Source: Monodelphis domestica
Lineage: Eukaryota > Chordata > Mammalia > Didelphimorphia > Didelphidae
Direction: 5' to 3'
Length of the DNA: 64,000 nucleotides
NCBI RefSeq assembly: GCF_027887165.1
Contig: NC_077235.1
Span: forward strand, 51,857,895 to 51,921,894
Each line of letters opens with the position of its first letter. Position 1 is the first letter of the stretch. A program made the translations under genes and the position numbers. Positions 11,460 to 21,240 of the stretch are shown here, in pieces. The notes beneath the pieces were generated by a model, which saw only the letters and a list, made by a program, of their open reading frames with translations, was not told the origin of the DNA and searched no databases.

Positions 11460-12160
11460 AACACTGCATGGCCTCCAGAGTGGCTACTCAAAAGAGACTA
11501 GCCTAGCTATTCACACAAGAAAAGAAAGTGGATAAAGACTGCTTATTGCCTATTCCCTACTGGAGTTGAGAATCTCATTGAGTTAATTCATAAGTTCACT
11601 TGCCTTGGCCATCTCCTATAGACAGACAATATTCTGGGCTCAGAAATAAAAAGGAAGAAGAGAATGAGCAATAATAGATCTCATTTGGGGAAACACACCT
11701 GAGGTGCTTTAAAATCCCACCTTTTTAACACTGATATTCTCCTAGTGATGAATGACTATGAATCATTGAACATCATCATTTTGGAAGAATCAAAATTGCA
11801 GGTTACCAAAATGGCAATGGAGAGATATATGGTGTGTGCCACAGGGCCTACAATGACTTTTATGAGAAAAATAGGATAAAAGCATATATGTGATTAGGGA
11901 CTTATGTGATCAGAAAAGGAGGTGGGTCAGTAATGTAATAAGAACAAAGGATCAAGGATGGATAGCTAGAGTGGAACCCTAGTGCCTACAAATTGTTGAA
12001 AAAAGTGAGAAGCCCGTTAGTTTGTATGGGGGAGACCCTATTCGGAGGATTTGTAGGAGGCTATGGCCACAAAATCATATAGGATGAGAAGGCTTGGAGG
12101 AGGGGTCCTGATGTATACCCAGAGAGGCAGTTTTGCATTGATGAGATCATGGGTTCTTCA
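11460..12160 (+). mobile_element. RTE-clade LINE fragment (probable)
   Basis: Broken plus-strand frames recall the C-terminal part of RTE-type reverse transcriptases: EESKLQVTKMAMERYM near 11788, then RRWVS.VIRTKDQGWIARV near 11920, followed by a Pro/Arg-containing stretch. In RTE elements a similar RRWAGHV.R..D.RWT.RV block precedes the C-terminus. There are many frame breaks, and no boundary or target duplication was found. Confidence 0.5.
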
Positions 12161-13284
12161 AAGGGTATCAGCAAGTTAGTTTCACCACAGTTTGATTAGT
12201 CACTCAAGCTAGAAATTAAAGAGTTAACTCAAACTCCTCCCTCTCCTCCCACCAGTTTTCAAGTCCTTTTTATTCTTTCTTCACAACTTTTTTTTTTATC
12301 TGTTCCCATCCCTATCCCTTCCATGCCTCTTTCTTGGACTATCATAACAGCTTCTTAAACTGGTTTCCCTGCTTCTTCCTCTAATCCTTCATTTCATTAG
12401 TTCTGATTTCCTGTGTGTCTATGTGGATGAAAAAAGCCTGGTAATGGGTATTTTCCCCTTTGCTTTGGATTGGGTAGAATGAATCCAGTGCTGTAACATG
12501 GTTGAGGATGTTGAATTGACTCAGCCTAGCTCCCTAAAGTATGGAAGGAGGTACTCAGAGGAGCCAGTTTTCCCACTTATGCAGTGTTGAGACATGCCAG
12601 GCATCCAGCCCTAACAATATTTATAGTCTTCCATGTTGGTCTTCCATGATCATTCAGTCAAGACCTCACTTGTCTTGCATGGAATCTACCAGAACTTAAG
12701 CATTGATTTAAAAGATGGAATTTTCCACTAAAGTCCTCTTGTAATGCCACTAGTAGTTTAGAGATGACCGTGGAAGTCTCTAAATCTGTGTTAGCAGAGA
12801 AGAGTTCTAGCAATGAGTTTTGTGTGAGAAGTGTAATAAAATACATCTACAAGGAAATACATGATTGAAAAAGGAGATGACCCAGTTTGTGTCACAGATC
12901 AAGTCAACAAGAATTTATCATGACTTGATTGTCTTAACATGCATGCCCTAGGTCACTAGTACCCTCCTCCCAACACATAGAAATCCCTTCCTGAAACAGA
13001 AGGCAGGAAGATCCCAGAAGTCCAGGATTTGGATACTTTATACTAGACAGAATTAGATAATCATAATTTACTTCAGCTAGTAGACACTGAATGGAAAGGA
13101 ACTAGTATCCAGGTCCCAACATTCTTTACTGTATAATCTCTACTCTGGTCTCATGAAGAATTCCATCTTTTGAGATCTCAAACTCTGCCTCTACTCTAGT
13201 ATGCATAGACTTGCTCACTCTCAGCAATTCCACATAAAACCACTCTCTCTCATTATGACTTACTCATCCTAAACATAACCTTTT
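12161..13284. other. No gene recognised
   Basis: No conserved frame or clear repeat was recognised. There is a poly-T stretch near 12288, and the longest frames are about 62 codons without motifs. Confidence 0.45.
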
Positions 13285-13540
13285 CATAATGGTTGGCATT
13301 TATTTAGAGCTTCAAGGTTTGTAAAATACTTTACATATGTTGCCTCATTTGATCCTCACAACAACCTTGTAAAGTATGGTTTATTTCATTTTTACAAATG
13401 AGGAAACTGAGACAGGTGAAGTGAGTTGTCCAGGGTCGCAGAGCTATTAAGTGTCTGATGCTGGATTTGAACTCGTGTTCTTGATTTTTGACCTCCAGAC
13501 CCAGTGTTCTATCCATTTTATCACCTATCTGCTTAATTCA
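13285..13540 (-). repeat. Reverse MIR/Ther-type SINE, near complete
   Basis: The ordered reverse landmarks are all present: 'ggcatttatttagagctt', 'catttgatcctcacaacaa', 'aatgaggaaactgagaca', 'ggatttgaactcg' and 'ctatccattttatcacct'. Confidence 0.75.
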
Positions 13541-14279
13541 CTAATCTTACTTTAGTGTCCAAGTAGAACCAGGACTGTACTGGATCTGGCTCATACCAGT
13601 TCACAATAATCTATTGTTACATTTTCAGTGTGGACATTTTCCCCTTGGAAATCCATAAGCACTACAAATCAAGACTTAATTTAGGATTTTGTTGATTGTC
13701 TGGACTTAAGGACGTGATAGAAAAATTGTAATAATATAGATTCAGCCTAAAAGTATGTCCTTTATTGAATATTTATCAGCATGCCCCTGGGCAGAACATA
13801 TTAGAATCACAATCACTGATCCTTCTTCCTAGATACCTTCCTCTACACTTTCCAGGGCAGTTTTTTGACCACCAAATGACCTAAGCCAGACTTGAGCCTG
13901 CTTTCTGATGCTCCTAACCACTATTACAGAAAGAAAGGCACATGCTTTTTTCCTATTTTCACTTCTCAGCTCTATGTTGTCCCTAACTCCTGACACATAG
14001 AAGGTTGATCACTAGGTGATGAATGCTTTCAACCACAGCATTGCTTGAAGACCATTTACTGAGGAAGGAGAGGTTGTAGTCTGTCTTGGTGGAGAGTTTT
14101 CATAGAATTATAGATCTTTCAGGTATTGAATGAACAAGATAATTTGGGACAAATGTTTCCTCATTGGTCCCCTAATATCACACAATATGGAGGCATTCAT
14201 CTATTCTGCCTCTGTGTAATGTTAGTTCCATTAAATGATCTTTAACATACAAGACTAAAGAATACATGATTTTTTTAGC
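13541..14279. other. No gene recognised
   Basis: Nothing coding and no clear repeat was recognised. Confidence 0.4.
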
Positions 14280-14465
14280 TTGAAGGAAGCTTATTTCATA
14301 GAGGAAGAAACCAAAGCTAGGAGAAACAATTCATCTGTTTGTTTAAGTAACAAGTATCGAACCTGGGATTTGAATCAAGGACTCCTGATTCCAGAGCTAC
14401 AGTATGACACCAGACCACGGCTTCTTAGAATTGTGCTAAATGTTATTACAGAACATTGGAGGTAG
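14280..14465 (-). repeat. Reverse MIR-type SINE fragment
   Basis: Weak landmarks: 'gaggaagaaacc', 'ctgggatttgaatcaagga', 'gattccagagctacagta'. It is strongly diverged. Confidence 0.45.
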
Positions 14466-14544
14466 GAGGAATCTATGCCTTTAAGCATTAAAAAATTTTC
14501 CTTTCTTCCCATTCTCTACCCACCTAATTGAACAACATTAAGAG

Positions 14545-14635
14545 GAAGGAAGGGAGGGAGGGAGGGAGGGAGGGAGGAAAAAAAAAGAAAGAGAGAAAAA
14601 AGGAAGGAAAGAGGGAAGGAAAAAGAAAACCTTTA
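14545..14635. repeat. Purine-rich (GGGA)n/(GAAA)n tract
   Basis: A 90-bp run of almost pure purines: GGGA repeats at about 14550-14575, then mixed A/G. Such tracts can form triplex DNA and are often length-variable. Confidence 0.9.
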
Positions 14636-14639
14636 ATAA

Positions 14640-15433
14640 AATATACATGATCAAACAAAGCAAATTCCCTCATTGGCCATGTCCATAAATACACGTCTTA
14701 CCCTTCAACTTGAGTCCATCACCTCTCTGTCAAGGGGTGAAGCTTCATCTTAGTTCCCTGGGATTAGGGTTTATCATGGCATTGATTAGAATTATTTTTT
14801 TATAAACCCTTACCTTCCGTCTTGGAGTCAGTACTGTGTATTGGCTCCAAGGCAGAAGAGTGGTAAGGGCTAGGCAATGGGGTTCAAGTGACTTGCCCAG
14901 GGTCACACAGCTGGGAAGTGTCTGAGTCCAGATTTGAACTCAGGACCTCCCATCTCTAGGCCTGACTCTCAATCCACTGAACTACCCAGCTGCCCCCCAT
15001 TGATAAGAATTCTAAAGTCTCTCAAAGAGGTTTTTCTTTATTATGTTATTGCCATTGTATATAAATTGTTCTCCTGGTTTGACTCATTTAATTCTGTATC
15101 AGCTCCTAAAGGTCTTAGAACTAGTTTCCTAAGAAATAGTACATTTAATCCCCTTTATGATGCAATAACATTCTATTACATCTATATACCAAAATTTGTT
15201 TAGCCATTGCACAATAGGTGGGCATCCCCCTTAGTTTCTAGGGTGTTTTTTGCCAATATGAAAAGAATTGCTACAAATATTTTTGTACATGTAGGTCTTT
15301 TTCCTCTTTCGTTGATCTTGTCAGAGAACGTTTCTAGTAGTGGTATTGCTGGGTCAAAAAGTAAGCACGGTTTGGTAACTTTTAGGACATAGTTCCAAAT
15401 TGCTTTCTAGAATGGCTGAACCCATTCATAGGA
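14640..15433 (-). mobile_element. L1-like LINE 3' fragment, SINE inside
   Basis: The plus strand reads as the reverse of an L1-like 3' end: 'aattgttctcctggtttgac', 'gctgggtcaaaaag' and 'atagttccaaattgctttct'. The same landmarks occur in the L1 copies at 34-40 kb. The element is split by the SINE at 14794-14997. Its 5' truncation point lies at about 15430, at most a few bases from the stop codon of the OR gene (15435-15437), so it forms the start of that gene's 3' untranslated region. Confidence 0.75.
14794..14997 (-). mobile_element. Young tRNA-headed SINE (SINE1 type)
   Basis: This is almost the same sequence as the SINE at 1575-1785, with about three differences over 200 bp by eye. It is flanked by a 14-bp target duplication with one mismatch: CATTGATTAGAATT at 14780-14793 and CATTGATAAGAATT at 14998-15011. 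It inserted into the older L1-like fragment. Confidence 0.88.
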
Positions 15434-15434
15434 G

Positions 15435-16361
15435 CTATGCCTGTTTGCCCATCACTTTCTTTATTGCCCCTTTCACATCTTTATTTCTCAGGCTATATAT
15501 GAGGGGGTTCAGCATGGGTGTCAAGGCACCATAAAACATTGAAATGAACTTTTCTTGGTTGGAAGATGATTTGGACTGAGGTTTCATATACATTGAAATG
15601 GCAGCCCCATAGAAGATGGTCACTACAGCCAGATGGGAGCCACAAGTGGAGATAGCCTTGAGGCGGCCCTGGGCTGAACGGATCCTCAGGACAGCAGCAG
15701 CAATGCGAGCATAGGAGAGAAGGATGAATAGAAATGGCAAGAGCAGGGTAAAGAAACTGGTGGCCAAGATCATTAGCTCATTGAGGTGTGTGTTAGAGCA
15801 GGCCAACTTGATCAGGGAGAGGATTTCACAGACAAAATGGTTGAGGACTTTGGCCCCACAGAAATGGAGTCGCAGGGAAGAGATGAGCATGATGGTGAGC
15901 ATGAGGGATGCTCCCCATGAGATAGTGGCCAACCAGATGCACACTGCTGGGCTCATGACCAGCGTGTACCTCAGGGGATCACCAATGGCCACCATGCGGT
16001 CATAGGCCATGACGGCCAGCAACAGGCATTCTGCCGTGGCTAGAAAGAGGGAGACACTCATTTGGGCAAAGCAGCGTGGATAAGAAAGAAGGGGATAGGC
16101 AGAGAAGCAGTGCACCAAGGCTTGGGGCATTGAAGCTGTTGCATAGCAGAGGTCAAGAAAAGATAAGTTGCCAAGGAAGAAGTACATAGGGGTATGAAGA
16201 CGGGAGTCCAGGTGGATGAGGGCAATGATGAGGCTGTTCCCTAGGAGAATGGTCAGGTAGGTAAGTAGCACCAGTGTAAAGAAGGTATCTCGCCATTCAG
16301 GATAATTTGAGATCCCAATGATGAGGAACTCAAGTACCATGCTGGTAGCATTGGCTTCCAT
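15435..16361 (-). CDS. Olfactory receptor, OR13H1-like, intact
   Basis: Encodes a 308-residue odorant receptor, the same length as human OR13H1 as I remember it, and shares long stretches such as GISNYPEWRDTFFTLVL near the N-terminus and ASMPQALVHCFSAYPLLSYP (77-96). OR landmarks: N-glycosylation site NAT (4-6), GN (41-42), LHTPMYFFLGN (55-65), C97, MAYDR (118-122), ECL2 cysteines C168, C178 and C188, KAISTCGSH (235-243), PMLNPLIY (282-289). An unusual detail is GDPLRY where most ORs have NPLRY. An in-frame ATG lies 24 codons upstream (16433), but a splice acceptor at 16400 falls between the two ATGs. The ATG at 16361 is therefore the likely start. The frame is undamaged. Orthology to OR13H1 is inferred from remembered sequence, not from an alignment. 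Confidence 0.95.
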   Translation of the reverse strand: MEANATSMVLEFLIIGISNYPEWRDTFFTLVLLTYLTILLGNSLIIALIHLDSRLHTPMYFFLGNLSFLDLCYATASMPQALVHCFSAYPLLSYPRCFAQMSVSLFLATAECLLLAVMAYDRMVAIGDPLRYTLVMSPAVCIWLATISWGASLMLTIMLISSLRLHFCGAKVLNHFVCEILSLIKLACSNTHLNELMILATSFFTLLLPFLFILLSYARIAAAVLRIRSAQGRLKAISTCGSHLAVVTIFYGAAISMYMKPQSKSSSNQEKFISMFYGALTPMLNPLIYSLRNKDVKGAIKKVMGKQA

Positions 16362-16394
16362 CTTACTTCTAGTTGTGGTCTTTGTATATGAAGT

Positions 16395-16430
16395 ATAACC
16401 TGCAAGGATAAAGTGGAGGGACATAGGAAT
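16395..16430 (-). promoter_or_regulatory. Splice acceptor of the OR13H1-like coding exon
   Basis: On the minus strand a pyrimidine-rich run ends in CCTTGCAG followed by GTTATAC. The AG is at 16401-16400, so the exon begins at 16399 and leaves a 38-nt leader before the ATG at 16361. It decides between the two possible start codons. The upstream 5' exon and promoter were not found. Confidence 0.75.
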
Positions 16431-16439
16431 CACTCCATA

Positions 16440-16820
16440 GGATCTCTAATTCATAAAGTATTGGAGCTGGAGGGGACTTTGCAAATCTAACCCAACAGCT
16501 AGTCACATGACTAGTGAGTAGAAGAACAGGAAATCAAACCCAGGTTGACTTCAATCCAGTGGCCCTAAATTTTCTCATCTCTAAAATGAGGAGGTTGGAA
16601 TTGATTGTATAGTAGAAAGATCCCTGGACTGGGAGTCACAGAATTCTTGGGTTTTAGTTCTGACTGATTCTTTCTGGGATTAATAATGGTCATTATGTGA
16701 CTTGGGGTGATTTCTCTCTGAGGGCCTTAGTTTCCTCTTCTGTAAAATGAGGGCAATGGACTCTGACCCTTAAGGTTCCTTCTAGCTCTGACATTCTGTG
16801 TTCTAGGTTGCATGAGAATA
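16440..16820. repeat. MIR fragment (reverse) and MAR-type SINE (forward)
   Basis: About 16440-16560 carries a reverse MIR remnant ('agtattggagctggagggga'). About 16590-16820 is a MAR-type SINE with head ('gtatagtagaaagatccctg'), core ('cctcttctgtaaaatgaggg') and tail ('ttctagctctgacattctg'). Confidence 0.6.
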
Positions 16821-18294
16821 GAGTACAGAGGGGAGGTCAGTGTGTTTTAACCTCAGCCCTTTGGGAAAGGCAAGAAATGTAAATTTAGGGGAAACAAAAA
16901 TTGAGTTAGACATTTGCCCCTTAATCCCAAGGAAATTATTAGAAATTCCCCCTAATTGTTAAGCCAAAAGCTCTCGTCTCTCTGGAAGGATTTATTAGGC
17001 TGGATTTTTCCAAGTAGAGAGAGGAAAGAGGGAAAGGTAGTCAAGGCTACCTTGTAGGCTCTGATTATAGGTCACTTTCCATTAGCTTTTTTCATTTATA
17101 CATGCAAATAAACCTAATTAGCTTTCAGCCAGCCTATGATTTTCAGTAAGTAGGTCCCCTTAATAAGGAAGAAAATTGAATCCCAGTAGAGATTTTGTCT
17201 CTGACCACAACATAGAATAGAAAGGACCCTTCCCTGTAGGTGGCATATTGACTTAGAAAATCGCAAATTAACATTATCTATGTTGTATTATGTTTTTGTT
17301 AGCACTGTTCCTGGCACTTAGTAGGTGCTAAATTAATGTTTACTGATCAATTGCTATATTATTTATTTTGTTAAACCTTTCTCAATTATAACTGAATCTG
17401 GTTTGGGGCAATACTGGGGGGTTTTGAGTGTAATACCTTTGGAATAAATGACCAGCTGTATATCCATAACCTTTAGAATCCTATTTGAGTCATGAAGACA
17501 CTGCTTTTGACGATAGTTGGCTTTTGTGACTTTGTACAAATCATTTAATGTCTATGAGCCTCTTTCCTCATCTGTAAAATAGGCATGTGCTGACCTCAGA
17601 GGGTCACTGGGAGATTCAAATGAGATAATGATTATAAAGCACCTGGCAAACTGTACCAAAGGTTATTTACTTTTTTGTGTCTTTGTGCCTTTGGACAGTC
17701 TGGTGAAACCAAACTGATGCTTATAAATGCTTTAATGGCTAGGATTATCCATAAAAATTATTATAGTCAAATAGTTATGAACATATTGAAAACTCCTAGT
17801 TCTTGAACCCCCTGATTTAAAGCATTACATAAATGACAATTATTATTATGATCTCTCTTGGTCCCAGCTCCCTCATGACATGGAAAGTCCAGGGTAGAAG
17901 CAAGCACTTTTGCTCTTAAAAGATAGTAAAGAGTCCCAAGCTCAGTAAGAAAATGCATTCTACTTGGGTAAGGAAATACATGTTCTGTGCCTCTTACATG
18001 AATATGAGATACCTAGCAATCAGTAAGGATGGGTATTTTCAATTATGTTTCCAGTAATGAAGATAGGTTTGCCTGTAACCAATTTGGATTCTGGTCCCTT
18101 TGTCCCCCAGTGTACATTTGTGGGATGGCTGGTTGGAAATTCAACTTGGATCTGGAGTTAGGAAATCAGTCTGTGATAGGTTTTTGTTTTCAACCTAGAA
18201 CCAAGGTTAGGGCTCAGTAGAGACATAATAGTGAGAGTAATGGGAGAGATGGCTTGGGCTTTTCCAGAGGGTCTTGAAATTTAGAGGGGTACAA
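16821..18294. other. No gene; MIR/L2 fragments
   Basis: A forward L2/MIR terminus occurs at about 17290-17345 ('cctggcacttagtaggtgc') and a forward MIR at about 17470-17680 ('cctcatctgtaaaatagg', 'caaatgagataatgatta'). The rest is unassigned. A 'cctaattagc' homeodomain-type site is present near 17110. Confidence 0.5.
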
Positions 18295-18442
18295 ATGAAT
18301 TCTTTGTGGGTGTCTCTAGAGCTATTGACTTGGAATAGAGAGAGGATTATATCTCATTCTGACATTAAGTGTTGATTATGTTCTAAATATGGGACTAATC
18401 ATGGCTGTCCCAGCTCTAGACTGAATCCCAATCTCCTTGGCC
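18295..18442 (+). repeat. Left arm of an unexplained inverted repeat
   Basis: The reverse complement of this arm matches 18783-18932 at roughly 85-88% by eye over about 148 bp, with only small gaps. For example, reversed it contains 'gattcagtctagag' and 'tctctattccaa', both found in the right arm. The arms enclose about 340 bp. No family was recognised. Confidence 0.8.
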
Positions 18443-18447
18443 TGATG

Positions 18448-18515
18448 TGAGCCTATTCAAACTGGCTCCATCACACCCCTGTTTAAATGAAGTGACCTTT
18501 TACAAAGCTCCTTTC
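18448..18515 (+). repeat. Short dispersed repeat, copy 1
   Basis: About 66 bp including 'attcaaactggctcca' and 'ccttttacaaag' is repeated in direct orientation at 19567-19634 with roughly 88% identity by eye. The family is unknown. It lies just inside the left arm of the inverted repeat. Confidence 0.65.
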
Positions 18516-18782
18516 AGCATCCTTTCAAAGGCATGAAAATGATTGAGCTTAGAAAGAAGAATCAGGGAAGATGGGATACTACTAGGTGTTGCAGGTTTTC
18601 CTTGGTGAAAGGCCTCCCTAGAATCAGCTGTACTGTGTGGCCCAGGGTCTCTGTTGCCACCATTGTCTCATCATCTAAACTAAACTGAGAGACATTGTGC
18701 ATCACTTGGTGCGTGTGTGTGAAAATCACAATGATATCTCTGGGGCTCAGTCTGGGGCTGGGGCTGGGATTCAAACTGCATT

Positions 18783-18932
18783 CAAGGAGACTGAGATTCA
18801 GTCTAGAGTTGGGACATCCATGATTAGTCCTAATATTTAGGGCATAGTGAACACTTAAATGTCAGATTGTGATCTAATCTCTCTATTCCAAATCAATAGC
18901 TCCAGAGATACCCATAGAGAATTTGCCCACAG
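18783..18932 (-). repeat. Right arm of an unexplained inverted repeat
   Basis: Partner of 18295-18442. Shared stretches include 'ccatgattagtcc', 'gattcagtctagag' and 'tcaatagct'. The outer limits are fuzzy, and weak similarity may continue outwards to about 18190 and 19045. It could be the long terminal inverted repeat of a DNA transposon or a local inverted duplication. Confidence 0.8.
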
Positions 18933-18940
18933 GACACAGA

Positions 18941-20095
18941 ACATTTCCCCCTCAAATCCAATCCATCAACTTCCCTTTAGAATAGCCATTGTTCCTTCTC
19001 TCCTTCCCAGAAGGATCTACTCAGAAAGAAAAGGGTTCAGGTCCCAGGAGCAGTGAAAAGCAAGGAAGTAGGAGGATATGATGAGTGCTTACCTTGGGTG
19101 GGTCTCAAGTCCTAACATGGAAAAAAGTAGAACAGAGATCTCCTGAAAAGAGAAACATGTCCCAGGAATCTTCTAGTGAGAGACCCTGAAGAGGTCCTTT
19201 AGTTCTGTAAACACAAAAGGCAAAGAAACTTGTTCCTTTGGTTAGAAATGTGACCCACCTCTCCACTACTGCTGGACTATTGACAGGAGAAGAAAAATCT
19301 AATCACCTAAATCTGTGAAATATGTCTTCTTTCAAATAGCCATTCTTTTCTTCATTGTAAAAACTCCCACTTCCATGCAGGAGTGTGCTAATACAGGTTT
19401 AATTTGCTCCCCCACCATCCCCTGCCCTCCAAAAGCAAGACACACATTCAATTTGTTATTAACATTCTCTTCATCCCTTTCTTGTTTAGCAATCAAGCTT
19501 TTTGGTAGCTTTTGCCTTGTTTCAAAGTGTAAATATTCATGATGAAAATGTAATAGTTGGCTCTCATGAGTCCATTCAAACTGGCTCCAGCACACCCCTG
19601 CTTAAATGCACTTACCTTTTACAAAGTTCTTTCTGGCTTGTGGGCTGGGTCCAAGGCACAGAGAAGGAGTTTGGGGCTTGGAGGAGTCACAGCTTCCTGA
19701 GTGGCAGAGCAGGATCTCTAATTTGGGTCTTCTTAACTCCAAGCCTAGGATTCTTTCTGCTGCCTTGGGTCTTTTAGATGTATGATCTTGCCTTGTCTCT
19801 CAGAAATCTGAAAAGAGAGACAACAATCATTCGATTCTATTTATTTAGGCCAGAAAATAGACTACACACTAGGGGAGAAAATTAAAAACCAGACCAAACT
19901 AAAATGTATAGTTAAGTCTGGAAAATTCAATTAATCAGAACCTTCATACCCCTTCTCTCAGGCCTTTTGGAAAATGGTTTGAGGTTTGACTAGTTTCTTC
20001 TCTCCCTATTTTAGCTCAAATTCATTGAATGATTAACTAGAAGCTATCTTAAAAGCATGACTTTGGGTAAATTACTTCCCCACCTGTAAAATAAG
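18941..20095. other. No gene recognised
   Basis: Apart from the short repeat at 19567, no repeat or coding frame was recognised. The short overlapping frames near 19315-19780 have no motifs and occur on both strands. Confidence 0.45.
19567..19634 (+). repeat. Short dispersed repeat, copy 2
   Basis: Direct repeat of 18448-18515, 1.1 kb away. No inverted-repeat arm accompanies this copy. Confidence 0.65.
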
Positions 20096-20117
20096 ATGTT
20101 TAGAAAGATGATCTTTG

Positions 20118-20355
20118 AGGTCCCTCCCAGCTTTGATATTCTTTGTTCTCTGTTCTCAGGTCCCTCTCAGCTTGAAATTCTCTGTTCTAATGTCCTTTCC
20201 ATATTTGACCTTCTTTGTTCTAAAGTCCCTGCCAACTCTGACCTTCTATGTTCTAAGGTGCCTCCCAGCTCTGTTATTTTCTACTCTAGGGTCTCTCTTA
20301 ACTCTTAACATTCTATGTTCTATGGTTTCTCCTGGCCCCAATATCCTTTGGGCTA
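20118..20355 (+). repeat. 33-bp minisatellite grown from a SINE tail
   Basis: Seven imperfect units (20118-20157, 20158-20189, 20190-20222, 20223-20255, 20256-20288, 20289-20322, 20323-20355) follow the pattern 'aggtccctcccagctctgay' then 'attctatgttcta'. This is the 3' tail phrase of MAR-type SINEs, which also ends the element at 16590-16820. The 137-codon open frame across it is a by-product of the repeat period. Confidence 0.85.
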
Positions 20356-20893
20356 GGATTTTTGATGTCTGGAGGCACATTCTGCTCTCAGTCAAATCTA
20401 GAAATCCCATCCTTAGCCTACATATGAAGTATGGAGTCTATTTCTCTCTGATTCAATCCTCAATTCAGGTAAAGAGTTCAAGAAGAACAACATTCAAGAG
20501 GCCTCCATGCCATTTATCTCACCGGTAGATTTCAGAGTTTCTGATCTTACCAGGAAGAAAATAATTATCTTTGGAGAGCTTTGGGGAGTATGTCCCAAGC
20601 AGGTAATTAGCTTTTGCCAAACCAGAGCTGAGTTAGAGGAAAACAAAGTAGAGTTTTGTTTGGGAAGAAAAGAGGCCTTGGAGACTATGGGACATTGGTA
20701 TATCCCCCTGCCAGGGTTTCCAGGGAGTTAAGAAATCTTTCTTCTTAGTGTGGGCTTGAGATTTTCCCCCTCATTTTCCTTGTTAAATGAATGCTATGAC
20801 AGGGATGGCACTCGCTTGGGAAATGGCTGGCAGGTGGCTGCCTGCTCAGAGTGTGCTCAATGCAGAGGACAAGAATAGCAGCCCACATTGATG
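20356..20893. other. No gene recognised
   Basis: Unassigned sequence. The overlapping frames here have no motifs. Confidence 0.4.
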
Positions 20894-20899
20894 GCATGC

Positions 20900-20937
<38 letters not shown>
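20894..20937 (+). repeat. (TG)n microsatellite, Z-DNA prone
   Basis: 44 bp of unbroken alternating purine and pyrimidine: GCATGCGTGC then GT repeats. Confidence 0.95.
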
Positions 20938-20940
<3 letters not shown>

Positions 20941-20954
20941 CATGTGCAACCACT

Positions 20955-21240
20955 TTTCTTGTTTGAATCTCGAGAGAGTCAAAGCAAGTCTTGTTATCTT
21001 CCATTTACAGAGGAAGAAACTGGGGCTCAAAAAGGCGAGCTGACTTGCCTCCATTGTGATAGGGCTATGACATGAACCTTTAAGGGTCTTTGCAATATTT
21101 GTATACTTGGTTAGATTGGGATCCCCAAGGGTAGCCACTGCCTTTTGTATAGTTTTATATCCCCAGAACTTAGGCCAGTGCTTGGCACATTTTAGGTGCC
21201 TAATGGATGCTTGTTGACTATCTTGATTTATAGGATCAGA
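20955..21240. repeat. MIR and L2/MIR terminus fragments
   Basis: A reverse MIR lies at about 20955-21060 ('tttacagaggaagaaactgg', 'ctgacttgcctcc'). A forward L2-type terminus lies at about 21130-21225 ('tatatccccagaactta', 'agtgcttggcacattt'). Confidence 0.55.

Noticed and set aside
15724-16005. 93-codon plus-strand frame
   Set aside because: It is the antisense of the OR13H1-like gene.
16362-16433. N-terminal extension of the OR13H1-like protein by 24 residues
   Set aside because: A strong splice acceptor lies between the upstream ATG and the usual OR start; the shorter form gives the usual family length and N-glycosylation position.
20115-20528. 137-codon frame with repeated 'FFVL..' units
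   Set aside because: The repeats are the translated 33-bp minisatellite derived from a SINE tail; two frames are open at once.
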